Below are positions 1 to 22,778 of a stretch of 64,000 nucleotides of DNA, piece after piece. The DNA is from Eleginops maclovinus. Lineage: Eukaryota; Chordata; Actinopteri; Perciformes; Eleginopidae. Within the stretch, counting starts at the first letter, position 1; each line of letters opens with the position of its first letter. The stretch is from the NCBI RefSeq assembly GCF_036324505.1, contig NC_086365.1, positions 10,242,155-10,306,154 on the forward strand. Reading direction: 5' to 3'. The notes beneath the pieces are model-generated. The model was not told the DNA's origin. It ran no database searches and was given only the letters and a program-made list of their open reading frames with translations. The position numbers and the translations under genes were made by a program.

Positions 1-419
1 GGATCAGACACTGGCTAGCGAGGCTAACAGTAGACCAACAGGCTGTGTGTGTGTGTGTTACTGAATAACTGAGTGCCTGCACATCTCCAATTATGGCCAG
101 GACCCCAGCCTCGTCACAGGGTGATGTAACCTGATTACAAACAAAACAGCCAACTCGCACTCACTCATCTCATTTAACTCGGAAAACCCTTCCTCTAACA
201 CCAGTGAAACAACTTAACATGGCCTACTCAATGTTAATGATATATACAAATATGACTTTTATTTGGCTGACTATTTTAGCTTTAGTTGTTTGGCAGATAT
301 GTTTGTAGGCCTATAGATAGGAGAGTTGGTTGGAGTTAAATACAGCAAAAATATCAGAGCCAAAAGAATGAAGTTTTGGGGGTATACAAAAACTAGTAAC
401 ACCTTTAACTGAGGTACGT

Positions 420-2653
420 ATTTAGGAATTTGACGCTTTTATTTAAAACTTGAGATATTTTGTATATTAAAAACTCAAAACAGCTTTGTCATAGAGTAAA
501 TGCTAAAGCACAGGCTGCATCTAGAATGTTCCTGACCCACGTGTGCACATAAAACCAGCACAACAAGCACAATTTAAAAACTCCTAATAAACCTTTAATT
601 TGAACTGTTTGTACAAGTGACAAATTACATTAAAACGTCTGTGTCTTCTTAAATGTCTGTAGTATTGTACACCTCCCTCCCTCTGGCTAGCAGGTTAGGG
701 ATACTCCGAACATACAATGCAATGGAAATAAAGCTGCATATAATAGTACATGTTACAGTTATATCAATGTACAGTGTTTACATAAAATACAGAGGAAAAG
801 AATGCTTTCGTTTAGGATGCATTTAAAAAGGTGATGCACAAGGCTGGAGGAGTGCCATCACGTGTAACCAACGTTTACATTCAGCCTCGTTAGTCAGTGT
901 GGGCTGAGACGTACAAAAATAGATTACAGTGATGCACTATCGACTTGCTTATTTCAGAAAGTGTTCACTTTATTTTGTCATTTTACACATCCTGACAATT
1001 GTTTGGAAGTGGATGTAAGGTCGACCCTCGAAAGAAAAGTTATGACACGTGTGTAACTGGTCTAGTGACATTAAAATAGTACATCACCACAGCTGATTTA
1101 AAAAAATAATAATAAATAGAGAGAAGCATTTGGTTTAATATCAAAGTAAACTGCTACAAAATACCAAAATCTGAAGATGTCAAACTCTACCAAAATTACA
1201 TCTATGGCAGGCCTTACTCACCCTTTAAACAGTTTAATCATTTCTTAAATCCAGTACATTCTCCAGCAATGCAGTGCCAGTCTTTATCTTTTTTTTAAAA
1301 AGCACAAATTTAAGGCACAGTTGGGTTGTTTTTGAACATTTGAAATGTGCATTTGTACAATTTCACACTGCAAACACTGAATCCAACTTTCAATACACTG
1401 CATTTAAAAAAAAATTACATCTGTCTGTCAACTTTTCTGAATACACAGGTGCTGTAAGAACACACAAGCAACCAGGAATCCGTAATTCAGTACAGTCTCC
1501 TTACAGGGGGGGTGGAATATTAGGGATTAAAAGGTGTCGACATCCTCACAGTACTCCTGATAAGAGAGTGGTAGCATCATTACAATATGGCTGATTTGAT
1601 CAAAGAAGAAGTGACAGCATCAGGTTTTATCATGAACAAAAAAACATCCGTCTCACTTGACGAGCAGATTGTAAACTGGACATGAAACATCCTGTGCTCC
1701 TCTGGTCTGTCTGTCTGTCTGTCGCTCACACACACACCCACACACACACACTTACACGCAGAGATGACAGCACTTGCTCAGAACAGGTTTGGAAATACAA
1801 GGGGACACACTAACAGTGAAAATGACCCAACTTGAAAGAGGTAAATAATAAACATAATTAAAAAAAAACAAGAATAATTTGGGAATATATTGGATTATAT
1901 CTGGAGAAGAAAGCTTCAGGTGACTGTTAACACTCCCTGATTATGTCACAGCACTCAAAAGTTGGATGCTTAAACAAAATCAAAGACAAAAGGGAAGAGA
2001 AAAAGGCCATACATGGAATACAACACAGAGGCTGAGTCAGCATCGCCACAGTTACCCCCGCTCTGCTATGGGTGCTGCTGTAGCCTCTGGATACAGATGT
2101 GAGCAGCAAGAGAAATTTGAGCTTATGGTTTGCTTTTAATACAGAGGATGTAATAAAGCTTGCACCAGCATTCACATGTATTTACAGCACAGCCTCTACA
2201 AGTCTGTCCATGCCTTTCTCGCTTGACTAAATAATAATAATAATAATAATCAGAATAATAACAGGGAACATCATCGAGAACACAACACCCACACTGTGCT
2301 GTTACTGAAAGCTTACATACATGCAGCCATTTCCAAATGAACTCCATCATGACGTCAGTTAGACTGTGGAAGAGAAGGAGGGAGGGTTGGAGTCTCTGCA
2401 CACATCTTAAATATCCCAGAAGAACTTTGCTTCCTTAGTTGAATTCATGACATTTTAATACAAAGATTATTGAAAAACAAACACTGCACTGAACTTCTCT
2501 TGCGATCCCATGATGGGAAAAAAAAAAAAAAAGCTCTCCCGAGACAACAGACTGGAGTCTTCCCCGTTTAAAAAGCAGTGAAGGAGTAGCAGCAGACTGG
2601 TGCTGTCATGCTGGGAGGGCACAGAGGAGATCGGTTATATCAAATGCTGTTTC
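420..2653 (-). other. lemd3: Probable lemd3 3' untranslated region
   Basis: About 2.2 kb directly downstream of the lemd3 stop codon, with no convincing coding exon on either strand. Read on the minus strand, candidate polyadenylation signals are AATAAA at 969-974, a weaker ATTAAA at about 594-599, and AATAAA at 438-443, so the exact 3' end is unclear. The stretch is AT-rich and holds short CA/GT runs near 1720-1750 and an ATT run near 2232-2250. The small ORFs inside it have no splice context or recognisable product. Below about 420 I see nothing I can name. Confidence 0.55.
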
Positions 2654-11834
<9,181 letters not shown>

Positions 11835-12089
11835 CTTGGACCAAACTCTCGGAGATGGTTTCAAAAGGAAATGACGTAGGGTGAAGTGGTAGTAGACCAA
11901 CTGTGCTGCGTTCAAAGCATGTTGTTTATAAATCATAATGTTTCTACTCCTATTTATGGCGAATGTCTAAAGTTATAAAACCCCATATATTCTTTATATT
12001 TTATAATTAAGATTGAACGTGTGTTTTGTAAATGGTGTTACTTGGATGTATATTTTCTGTGATACTAAGTTATTTTTAGCACTCTACTT

Positions 12090-12145
12090 GCTGTAACGAT
12101 GTACATTTCCCCTATGTGGGGCGAATAAAGGTATTCTGATTCCGT
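12090..12145 (+). repeat. Short retroposon 3' tail
   Basis: The sequence around ACATTTCCCCTATGTGGGGC, followed by GAATAAAGGTATTCTGATTC, matches the tail shared by many teleost LINE/SINE copies. Related tails lie at about 18415-18462 (same strand) and 50046-50098 (opposite strand). The rest of 11940-12690, between the lemd3 5' end and the tmbim4 3' end, holds nothing I recognise. Confidence 0.55.
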
Positions 12146-12689
12146 GAATATTCTTTACTAATGTTTAATTATTTACATTTTGTGTCCTGATTTATCAATG
12201 GGTACCTTTTTTTAAGTTTTAAATGTTTTACTTTACCAATGTACATTTTGTCTATGTTCTAATGATGTTATGGGGTATTGCATTCATTGTAACTCTCGTG
12301 AGAATACAAATTCAGGTTTGTTATTTTAAATATTTTAAGAGATTCACCCTCATCCAGATATTATTTTCTTTACTTCGACAACAAAGCTAGGTATAACCCT
12401 CCATTGACAGTCACAGCAAGTCTCTTCAACTCACTTAAATCAGCTGGTACAGTATATCCTTTACATTATTTTAAAGAATAAGGTAATCATCTGGCAAGTC
12501 ATCTGCAGGGTTTTTAAAAATAGTGACTTAAGTCATAATTCAGAAGTTCATTGTTTCTGCTGTTGATTTATAGGACACCATTAGAATATATAGGTTTAAA
12601 CAGACAAAACGCAAGAAAAACACAAAAATAAATGGAAACAAATCAACATATTCAACACAGCTAGGATACTTTTCCCCCATACTTTTTCC

Positions 12690-13942
12690 CATTTGGAAAA
12701 TACGGCACTTTTTATTTTCACATCACTGTGACAGCTCCATACAGAATGTTAAACAGCAGAGTTTGTAGCAGGGCAAAAAAGAAAGCAGTTATTCATTTTA
12801 AAACACTATCAACATTAAGACATAAATCTGCTGTTAGTCCAGTACAAAACCAAGTGTCGATTACATCCCATTCAAGACATGCACAACTGTAGTTTGAAAC
12901 ATCTTCCATAAATTACAGTTTTATATCTTCATAATATTTATCTATTGCCCAATTCTTCTGATTACATGGAGGTACAGAATTGTGTAGTATTTCTCTAAAT
13001 CCTTCAAATTTGCCTCTTAACTAAATACAGTACTAAACTGTACACTGTTACATTTACAATATTAAAATATGTACAGTCAGAGATAAATTAATAAACCCAG
13101 GAATGCACTGTAGTAAACTGAATATACAATGTGTCATCTTCATGCTGAATATGTAACAACATTAACACGTAGTTTAAATTCAGTTTGAGAAAATATGTAA
13201 TGATAGACATGAAACCCCTCTGCAAAACTTACTGAAAATAAATGCACTCTAAATTTGTTACAGCGTCCACTAATGCCCCTTTATGGCAAAATATGTTTCT
13301 ATCATCTGTGATTCACTCTTACAGCACAAAACCTGTCCAGGTCAAGGTGTATGTATCACACTCATGTATAGTTTATAGTATATATCTCAATATTTTAACA
13401 GAAAAGCCAGGTGATATATATTAATCCTATTGTCAACAAACCCATGAAAAAGATAACTCTAATGCTGGCTTTCTATGTGCAATATAGGTGCATTATGCTT
13501 AAACTGTGTATTAATCCAGCTGTGAAAATAATCCCTAACTAATGTAATATTTCCCCGTTTGAGTAACGCTTGCTGAAGTGAATAGTGTTAAAAACTCAAA
13601 GTGAGCTGCAAATAGGCCAGGCGGGGGTGCTAGTGGGCTTTATATCAAATCAGGTAATGCACATTTACTGTAAGCACCCTTCTGATATTATGTGTATATT
13701 TTTGGTTGCAGACGTAACAAAACTTCACCGATATAGATCTACTTAACTGAATATGAAAAGCCGGATTAGCTATAATAAGACTAACAGAGGAATGTAATGC
13801 AGACGCCTTCAAATAATTCACCAAGCACAGACAGGTTCCCTCTTTAAAATCTAATATTTGGTCAACTTAAACAAGTTACATAAACACAATCACATAACAG
13901 GCATATCTGTGGGTTTCCAGTGAGCTGGGTAAAGTGCACTTT
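12690..13942 (-). other. tmbim4: Probable tmbim4 3' untranslated region
   Basis: A 1.25-kb AT-rich stretch downstream of the tmbim4 stop codon without coding potential. On the minus strand AATAAA occurs at 12711-12716, a plausible polyadenylation signal placing the transcript end near 12690. Confidence 0.55.
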
Positions 13943-16900
13943 TCAGTGTTTCTTCATGGAATCCAGGAGACGAAGGATGTGCAGGAAGAGGTTGACGATG
14001 TCCAGGTAGAGGTTGATGGAGGCCAGGATGTGCTCCTCGGGGGAGAGCTGCTTCATCAGCAGGTGGGTGTCGTAGATGATGAAGCCGCAGAAGACCAGAG
14101 CGCCGGCTCCAGCCATGATCAGCTCAACGCTGTCGCTGTTGAAGAAGAACTGCAGGGAGCACAGAGTCAGCATGAAGAGGGGGAGCAACATGGACTGGCT
14201 ATTTGTGAGACAGCGTTCTTCAGTATATGGCCTCAAGTAGTTGGATAACCCTGAACTACAGCTTCCACTCTTAGGCTGGGCAATTAATAAAAAAATGGTA
14301 CCAAATTTGACAATCATGATTCTTTTCTCTTTTAGTACCCAAGCACTATTGGTGGAACTAGGCAGCAGAACACTTTGAAGATGAGGTAAAGACATCTAGT
14401 CAACATGAGACAGGATATAGTAAACCTAAATGTAAATACTGGGAGTAATAGAGGGGATCAGCTTCCTTTGTATTGTGTGGGGGGTGTGCAGGTAAGAGGT
14501 AATGTGGTGGCGCTCCGGTCAAGTGTTCAGATTAAATTACATTGCATTAACAGTAGTGAAAGTAGCAGTGCAAGTGCAGTATGAGGTTTATTCAGAGGCA
14601 AACTGCAGTAAAAACACACACCTTAGGTAAATATGTAGACTCCTGAGCGTGTATCATATTTAGTGTCTGTTTTTGTGTGCAAGGCTACTTTCTATCTTTT
14701 TTTTTGCTTTGCTTTGCTTAACTCTATATATATCTTTTCTTAGTTTTTGTGTGTCTATATTTGTTCTTATTTATTTGTATACTTCTTGTTTTTCTCTGTT
14801 TTGCTTATTTGTTTCCCCTGTTGGATCACTCTTTACTTTAGCAACATGCCGACAACTCCCTCAGTGCATTATTTTTTCTGAATGCAAGCTTCTTCTAGCC
14901 TCTCTTTGATTTTTTAAAATACTAAATAGATTACACATTGATGTCACTTACCCTCATGAAGCTTGCAATGATAAGAATCCACAGGCAGGCAAACAGTCTG
15001 TAAGGAAGAGAACAGATCAAACACAGTTCAGACACTCAGAGGCTCCCTCTGGAGGAGGGATACTGCAGGTAAAACAACCGAGCAGCAGCCGTGACTCACC
15101 CTGCGCCCATTTTGCTAAAGTCTCTCTTGGACTGGAAGGTGTAAACTGTCAGTCCAGCAAACACGGCACATGTCAGGAACAAGGCTTGCAGTACAATAGA
15201 GTATTCGTAGAAAGTCACTGTGGAAAGAAAAACCCTGCTATGAGACAATCTCAAAACAGGCTAAAAAGATGGAAACTGACAGAATCATAAAATAAATAAA
15301 AACGTACCAGCTGTGGCCACAGAAATGGCTTCCAGCAGAGTCTGAAAAGAAGACACAATAAGTGAAACTCACACGCTAACCAGAGTTATAATAACCTGCT
15401 AATGTAAAGATTCACGTCTATCAGCAGCTAATCTACCATCACAAAACGAAACGTTTAAACACATGAAAAGTCTACACACAGCCTACAGAACTAAAACAAT
15501 TAACTACTTTAAAGACTGATATTCTAAAAAGGCTTACAAACACAGCCAGCAGGTAGAGGTTCACAGGATGTTTGTGTCTGTACACGGCCAGGGCCACCAG
15601 TATAACCAGAGAGCCTAGAGCCGAAACCAGAACCACAGCAGGACTGGGGAGGAAACAAAATCAGTCAGAAAAACACCAGCTTCATACATACACACTGCAC
15701 GATATACATTATACATTTAAACCTTCTGATCACAGCACAAGTCGTGTGTGATATTTGACTATACATGTGTGCCGTAAATAAGGGAATATGTGGTTTTTTC
15801 AGTGTGAAATTATCTTTCATAATGTACCAGGTATGCATTTGGATATTGTTGTATAATAGCCTACTTAGCAACTAACTTTGTTTTGTTTGTCATTGTTGTC
15901 ACCGAAAGAAAGCAATAGAAAGAATAGTTTTCTCTTGAGATTATCTGAATTAAAGCAAACAAATAAATATTCACTTTTGTGGGACAAAAAACTATGGATA
16001 TAGAACTGCATGTAAGAAAAGCCCATGATTCCCTAGTCTTTCATGGGTCCAAAACATGTCATTTTTCATCTTTACATATAGCAGACCATCCTCACCTGGT
16101 GTGGACAAAGTCCTTGATGGTTTGAGAGAACATGAAGAGGGCAGAGGTGGCTGTGGTCAGAATAATCTGCATGCTCAGCAGGGTGTACACCTTCCTCAGG
16201 AAGTCTGTTCAACAAATACAACAATTTAGGAACAGTAATACAGAAACAACTCGTTTTTTTTAAACCAGAAAACACTTTTTATGTAACTATGAGTAAATAC
16301 CACCAGATGTGAAGCACTATTAATAGCTTGATATGTTTTAAGACCTGTAAGTAAATGGTATCGTTACGGTCGGTAATGTGTGGTTCCTTCAAGCCGACCA
16401 CATCAGGTGATAATTATCTTCCATTTTGACAAAGCCTTTAGTAAGAGCTAGCTTCAGATCATTCCCGATGTTCATCCTCCTGGTTCCTACATTTTATTGT
16501 ATTTTATTGTCTTTAGTTGCAACTTAATTCATTTGTATTTTACACTCTATTGTTTACAATGTTGTTTGCTTATGTAAAGTCCACTGAGACATTGGGCTAT
16601 ATACATTTATTTTTGATTTGATCAACTTTGATAAATGCTAACAACATTGTCACTGTAATGATTTTTGCTAACCATAAGCAAACGTTAGAAAATAACACTT
16701 TTATTGATCCTAAATGAGGAACATTGTTAGTTACAGACCCATGTTTGGACAAAGGCTTTGCATATCATTTAAATAAACAAACATAAACATCTTAAAATTA
16801 AAACTAAACTAAAAAGTTAGATATATAGACGTTGACCGTAAAAAAATCAAATCTGTAGACTGTCTGACAAATAAACACTTACTATGAAGGACCACATTAC

Positions 16901-17255
16901 AGCCAGTAGTAGGATAAGTAGGATATTATTTACATTAAGTGCGCAAGGAATGGCATATACATTAAATATAAATGTAAAATGTACATTATGACGAAAATAA
17001 CCAGGATGTTTTTAGAGGAAAACGTGCAGAATGTTGGATCCCGAGGTAATATATGGCTGTTACCATAGCCATAATAGCTATTTCCACAGTACGTAATGTA
17101 AGCTAGCGTTAGCTGGCGAGGCTAGGTGATGTCAACACCACGGCCCAAACATTATGTCACTTACCCATCCGTATCTGGACACTGGCTGTTGCGACATTCG
17201 TGCCATAGTTAAAGTCGTCTTCAATAGACGTCCTGGGGTATTTTTCGGTGCTCAT
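13943..17255 (-). CDS. tmbim4: Transmembrane BAX inhibitor motif-containing protein 4 (Lifeguard 4 / GAAP type)
   Basis: Seven coding exons (minus): 17165-17255, 16096-16204, 15538-15643, 15308-15341, 15100-15217, 14952-14997 and 13943-14149. Together they encode 236 residues, almost the human length (238). The N-terminus reads [20 protein letters not shown], followed by [12 protein letters not shown], which opens the first membrane segment. Seven hydrophobic segments follow. Family hallmarks are the [11 protein letters not shown] loop, [33 protein letters not shown] and the C-terminal [20 protein letters not shown] helix. TMBIM4 is a Golgi/ER membrane protein that lowers calcium release and protects against apoptosis (family knowledge). 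The [11 protein letters not shown] region holds the conserved acidic residues linked to the calcium-leak pore. Nothing unusual was seen; the next gene upstream, b2m, is divergently transcribed. Confidence 0.97.
16565..16620 (+). repeat. Degenerate LINE-type tail in tmbim4 intron 1
   Basis: The sequence near TATGTAAAGTCCACTGAGAC followed by ATTGGGCTATATACATTTAT resembles the common teleost LINE tail (TAAAGCACTTTGAGA...GGGCTATATAAATAAA). It is diverged and has no visible 5' part. Confidence 0.4.
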
Positions 17256-18950
17256 TATGCTACTCTAACGTTTTCTCAGCTAGATAAAGAAAGGTAGCTT
17301 CTGTGGATTCAGGAGAAGAGAAGACGGAAACACTGGGGTTAAAGAGGCTGCGCAGAAGTGACGTCAACGAACTGAGTGAAACAAAATCAAGCCCTTTTTG
17401 CTCAGCAAACTTTATTGACAATAACAATGAACATTGCTGTAAAGCGAATTGTTAATAATATAACACAGTTTGAGGTTGGGCAACACCGGGATAACACATT
17501 ACATTTACTATCAATGATTATTAATTGTTTTACGGAATACAGTGTTTTAAAGTAAACGAGTTAAGTTAAGAGTGTGACTCAAAACAGGTTTTACCACTCA
17601 GCAGGGTGAGATAAGGGCCTTGCTCAAATACAACAACCTCTGCAATAAAAACAAAATGGCCAGGTAAGCACCTTGACACATTATGGAGTGTCAAATAACC
17701 ACAAAAAATAGAAAAAACAAAGCTTAGTTTTACAAAAATCCCAAGAAAATGCCATTACACTTTCATTTGAAAACATTTAAATGCCTATCGTGATTACTTA
17801 TTGTTCAAGACATTTAAATGATTTGTAAAGATAATACATTTGTGTTACTTGTGATTTGATATTGGTGTGTATTTTAAACAAACACATTTTGATTCCGAGA
17901 AACACTCCTATCCAAACATTTTTTGATGTTTGATTTCAGTTTCTCTTTGGACAATGAAAAAATCACGTGTTAGGCAGGGGAAAACCAAAACCATAAAAAC
18001 ATGACACATTAACAAAGCTTGAAATAACAAGTTTCACATGCTCAGAGCTAGAACCTTTTTACTTATTTTCATGCGTTCAAATACAGGTCGTTTCAGGTGA
18101 TTGTTAAAAGGGATGATGGTAGAATGAGGATTTGAGTTACTCATACTTCATTTAGGGAGGCAGACACAAGATCACACAGGGTCAATTATTACTTTTGACC
18201 TCACAAAACAAGCATAACTGATAACATATTTGAAAAATACTTATTTTTATAAATGTCCCAATTTAAATTATTTTTAGGCCACAATACTTCAACGCCATCT
18301 ATGTCACTTAGTTTACTGAAATGACTGTTACTCATTTTTAAGCCATGGTTGTTTACTTATGTGTGCTTTGCTCTTTTATTATTTCATGTGTCTTTTGTTT
18401 AACCTGCTATTCAACTGTAAATGTCCCCGCTGTGGGACTAATAAAGGATGTCTGACTCTGATAGCAACCATTGTTGGTTTCAGCACTCTGGTTATTTAAT
18501 TAGAAAGTATAAATACAATATATAGCACTGAGGTTAAATAACAAAAGTATTAGCAACAAAAACTACCTAAAGTACCAAAAGTAAAGTAGCACTTATTCTG
18601 TACAACGCCCATTCCGAAAAATACTGTATCTACAATATTATTGGATTATTATTGTTGATTCAGTGTTATCACTCAAATGGGACCGGTGTCAGAGGAGGAG
18701 CTGAATACTTGACTGAATACTGCCTTGTAATTTAGGGATTTCACTCAAATTTAATTCAGCACAAAATAATGCATGATATCTAATATGATGAACATATTTG
18801 TATTTGTAATCTTCTTTAAGCTACAGGAATAAAGTACTTCTATTCATATTTTTTAAACAAACGTAAGCAGCAGAAGGTAGCGAATATCTTCTTTAGGGAG
18901 TTACCACAAAACTCCCCTGTCCATAAAGAACCAAACCTGGTTAGATATAG
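17256..18950. other. Intergenic region between tmbim4 and b2m
   Basis: A 1.7-kb AT-rich divergent intergenic region with no ORF that looks real. It contains the tmbim4 5' flank and, at about 18415-18462, a retroposon tail (TCCCCGCTGTGGGACTAATA then AAGGATGTCTGACTCTGA) of the same type as 12090-12145. Nothing else is recognisable. Confidence 0.6.
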
Positions 18951-19053
18951 TTTCCCTGGCAACAGTGCAATGTAAATTAATGATTGGTTGTGGTCCTGTA
19001 GTGGGCAGTCTTAGAGCGCTCGATAAATGGCAAGCTGAATACTTTCGCTTTAC
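18951..19053 (+). promoter_or_regulatory. b2m: b2m promoter: X-box/Y-box module and interferon-response-like element
   Basis: CCTGGCAACAG at 18955-18965 fits the RFX-bound X1 box of MHC promoters. TGATTGGTTG at 18981-18990 fits the Y box (inverted CCAAT, NF-Y). The gap of about 15 bases between them matches the spacing of the SXY module that drives MHC class I, class II and B2M. ACTTTCGCTTTAC at 19041-19053 reads on the other strand as an ISRE-like GTAAAGCGAAAGT with one mismatch to GAAANNGAAA. All three lie 80-180 bp before the start codon. Assignment is by motif only. Confidence 0.65.
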
Positions 19054-19132
19054 AGTACAGTGGAGAAGGCACACGACATTGTCTTAGGCTGTTGAGTTTT
19101 TATTAAACTACAAAAGAAGAATCGTCTCAAAA

Positions 19133-20760
19133 ATGAAGCTCCTCTTGTGTGTAGCAGCTCTTGTAGCTGTCACATTTGCACAGGATACCAAACACAGTAA
19201 GTACTAATTGTTTTGAGGCTGTAACTTAAATCTTGTTCTTTTACTGTAAAATACCATAAACTGTATCTCAAGTAAGTCATCTTTGAAAGCTAATCAGGAT
19301 ATATAATTTTCCACAAAGAATAAAAGCTAATAAGGATATACTATTTAGTATAAAAAATACAAGCTAATACGGATATACTATTAATAAACAGAATGCAAGC
19401 AAACAGAAAGGTGTATATTTTATATTTCGAACCTGCTTCTTAAATATCTCCAGAAGCTGGAATAAGAGTCAAGTGCAAAAGAGAAATATTGTAAATGTAT
19501 GTCATTTTTTTTCGACGGAATTTCCCCTCAACAATCCGAATTAAGTTTCGATTTCCTGTAATATCAGCTAGGCTATGAATGCGCCCTCCACTGGTTTTAT
19601 ACAGGCACAGGATTCACAAACAAAACTCCGAGGGGGAAATTCCAAATCATGTCTAAAACCTCACATAGTTCCCATGAGAAAAATACTGATAACATATGTG
19701 TTTATAGACAGAGGATAACACTTTATAACATTTATTTTATCTTTTTTTTTTGGTGAGTCACCATGATGAATTGTTTCATTATTGTTTTCCCTATTTTTGA
19801 GTGCCTTTTGTTTCTTATTTGTCCTTTAGTGTCCCACCAGTAAGCATTTTTACATTATTAATGGCTCCTCAACAATCTACATGACATATATCAATGATAT
19901 TTCAAGTGATGAAATGTGTGTATATTGTAAGAAAAGAACAACACAAAAATCATTTTAATTTTCTTGTTATTTTTTCCTGCACCACAACAACTCACATTTT
20001 TGAAGTGAAGTCCTCTCAGTTTTTTTATTATTATTGTTTCAGTTTTGACAGTTTGACAGCCGTGTTTGTTATCGGTGGGAATCTTCTGCTTTGCTTTCTT
20101 TTAGACTTTGATAAATACATGGCAAAAAATGTATATACAAACAATAACATTATATTTTAGATAATAACAATTCAAATGTGTTTTATTTGTTTTACCTTAA
20201 CTTTTTTACCTTTTAACATCAAACTGTTTTCATTTTGGTAGTGATTATCACTGAGATTAGAGAATATAGCTTGGCTTAACTTCCGTCTCTTTGTTGCCTC
20301 TAGCTGCACCCAAGGTCCAGGTGTACAGCTATGGCCCAGCAGAGTTCGGGAAGGATAACACCCTGATCTGCCATGTGAGCGGCTTCCACCCCCCAGACAT
20401 CACGATCGAGGTGATGAAGGATGATGAGGAACTCCGCAACGCCAAGCAGACTGACCTGGCCTTCAAGAAGAACTGGCACTTCCACCTGACCAAGAGCGTG
20501 CCCTTCACACCCCAGAAAGGAGAAAAGTACACCTGCAAGGTCACTCATGGTCCGACGGTGAAACACTATGCCTGGGGTGAGTGAGGTTTAGCGAAATTGT
20601 GTGTAAAAAATAGTTATAAATAAATGTAAATGTCCAACCTTTTTAAGTTAAGTGTAAATCATATTTATTGTAAGTTTCCTTGGATAAAAGCATCAGCTGA
20701 ATTAAATGTAATGTGTTGTATGTATGTGCTTTTTCTTTTCTGATAGACCCTAACATGTAA
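19133..20760 (+). CDS. b2m: Beta-2-microglobulin, copy 1
   Basis: Coding exons are 19133-19196, 20304-20576 and 20747-20760, giving 116 residues. Residues 1 to about 16 (MKLLLCVAALVAVTFA) are a signal peptide. The mature part is one C1-set immunoglobulin domain: APKVQVYSYGPAEFGK, then cysteine one in NTLICHVSGFHPPDITIEVM, the NWHFHLTKSVPFTP strand and cysteine two in YTCKVTH, ending in WDPNM. It is the non-glycosylated light chain of MHC class I, secreted through the ER with the heavy chain. The last coding exon holds only five codons including the stop, and a further non-coding exon starts at about 20905, as is usual for B2M. It pairs with the second copy at 23022-25895. Confidence 0.97.
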
Positions 20761-21390
20761 GTCTCATCGAAGGCCCAGATTGGTGAGTTCTTTATTTTAC
20801 AGCTTTCAAGTCATGCTTCTCAACCAGGAGTGCAACATTTGATTGTTAAACGTTGCTTTGTTGTTATTTTCTGCTGTATGACGCTGTGATGTCATTTTCT
20901 CCAGAGTGATGCCGGATTGTTTGGCCCCGTCTGCAGCAGCATTTATTCTTCACATCTCCAATCAGCTGAATCATAGTTTTTGTCAACTTTCTCTTTTTTT
21001 TCCACACAAAACATAAACGTCAACATCATATCAGGGGAACTTGCACTTACAGTACTTTGGTAATGTGAGGAAATGCATGGGCTTTGGGATATTTCTTTAT
21101 TTGTAATCAAGCAGTGTGTTGCTTAGAGGTCTTGCACATATTTTCCAGCCTTTGATACTGCGATGTTTTATCAACTGGAGTGATTTTGTTTGTGTACAAT
21201 AATGGCAAACTGTAATGAATTCAACATTAACCCAAATGAGGCAATCAAATAGCAATTGTTGAGATAAAAGTTAAAAGGGTGTTTTTCTTTTCCTGGACCA
21301 CATAAAGGTGTGATGTACAATTTGGATTTTTCTTTTATGAAAGGTGCGTTTTAATGCCCTCTTCTAAATAAAAGCCTCTTTAAACCCCCT
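20761..21390 (+). other. b2m: b2m copy 1 3' untranslated region with a non-coding last exon
   Basis: After the TAA the exon continues to a donor at 20783 (TTG then GTGAGT). An acceptor at 20904 (TTTTCTCCAG) opens a purely non-coding last exon. AATAAA at 21367-21372 is the likely polyadenylation signal. Confidence 0.65.
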
Positions 21391-21751
21391 CGATTTCTTC
21401 CTTTTTATGCAAACCTCTTCAATGTATACTTTTATCATAGTGATATTGATAGATATGTTATCTATGTTGTGGCTTAATGAAGTAGAAAAAAGTAGCAGTC
21501 TGTGGGACAAAGAAGGAACTAAATGTATAGGTAGGTATTTAAAATCAGCCACAAATCATTTTCCTTCTCTTTTGGCTCCATTTGACCATTTCTGCTGACC
21601 ATATGAAGAAATGTGTATGAGTAAATACATGTATGTATGCTGCATGGCTTTGTATTATAATATCCAAAGAATCAAGTTACCTAATCCAGTTAGTGAGTAT
21701 CACAAGGGATAATTAAGATCATGTGATGACATTGGACATATTATTTATGAC

Positions 21752-21990
21752 ATAATAATAATAATAATAACTTCAACTTATATAGCGCCTTTCATGGTAC
21801 CCGAGGTCGCTTTACAAATAGGGAGGGGAAAAGGGGAGTGGGGGTTAGGGATCAAAGGACTTAGTGCAGAGAAATGTTTTGAGGTGCTTTTTGAACATGG
21901 GCAGGGATTGAGCAGAGCGGACTTGGAGTGGTAGACTGTTCCAGAGTGTGGGAGCATTGGCAGAGAAGACCCTGTCCCCAAAAATGATGA
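21752..21990 (+). repeat. Retroposon-like repeat with ATA-run end
   Basis: An ATA-repeat run, then ACTTATATAGCGCCTTTCAT and GGTACCCGAGGTCGCTTTAC, then a guanine-rich tract. This is a widespread teleost repeat end. An inverted related copy lies at 23121-23255, so the two face each other across the promoter of the second b2m gene. The remaining sequence up to about 22770 shows nothing I recognise. Confidence 0.6.
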
Positions 21991-22778
21991 TGACAGTTTC
22001 AGTGACTATAAAGACACTGGGCAACTATAGTGCAAGTGAACATACATTTCTTAGAGATGTTTTATGTAGGGCCTGTACTAAAAAAAAACAGGTGACCAAA
22101 AACAATAAGATATTTTTTTATTTTGTGTGTGTGAACTTACTTCCTTAATAGGCCTTTCTCTCAGGTGTAGCCTACACAAGTTATGGTTGAATTCTATTTA
22201 GCTGCTTAACACGTAACACCTGGGGTTTTTTATAGTCAGACTGGTGCTTTGAGAAAGCCTATCACACAAATAATATATAAGAAAGTAGCTTTTATGATGA
22301 CATCAGGTGAAATGACAGCATAGATAATAACAAGCTACTAAAATATTGTTTTACTTCGTGCTTTACTTTGAAAGTAAGTGTAGTTTATAAGTGTATGAAT
22401 ACATATTTTATTTGTAGTATCTATTTTACTGGAATAATTAATATTCTGTCGATGTCGTGTATCATGAATGGGCTTTAACGTGCATTTCATTGTGCAACCC
22501 TAGGTTCTGTTGTATATTAGCAAAAAATGAACCTTAAGCAACTTTAGATAGTCCCGATTCCGACTGCTTTGAATCCCTTTTTTTTAAAATGACAACTATG
22601 ACAACATACAATCATTCGTATATTTGTGTGAGGGAAAACAGATATAGGACTACTGATAAACTACAATACAGTGTTAAATATTAGGCTCTAGCATAACGCA
22701 CACAAACAAACATGAGTGACTTACTGGTGAAACTCATGAAACTGCGCCACAGAGAGCAACGTGTCGTGGAAAATTCTG

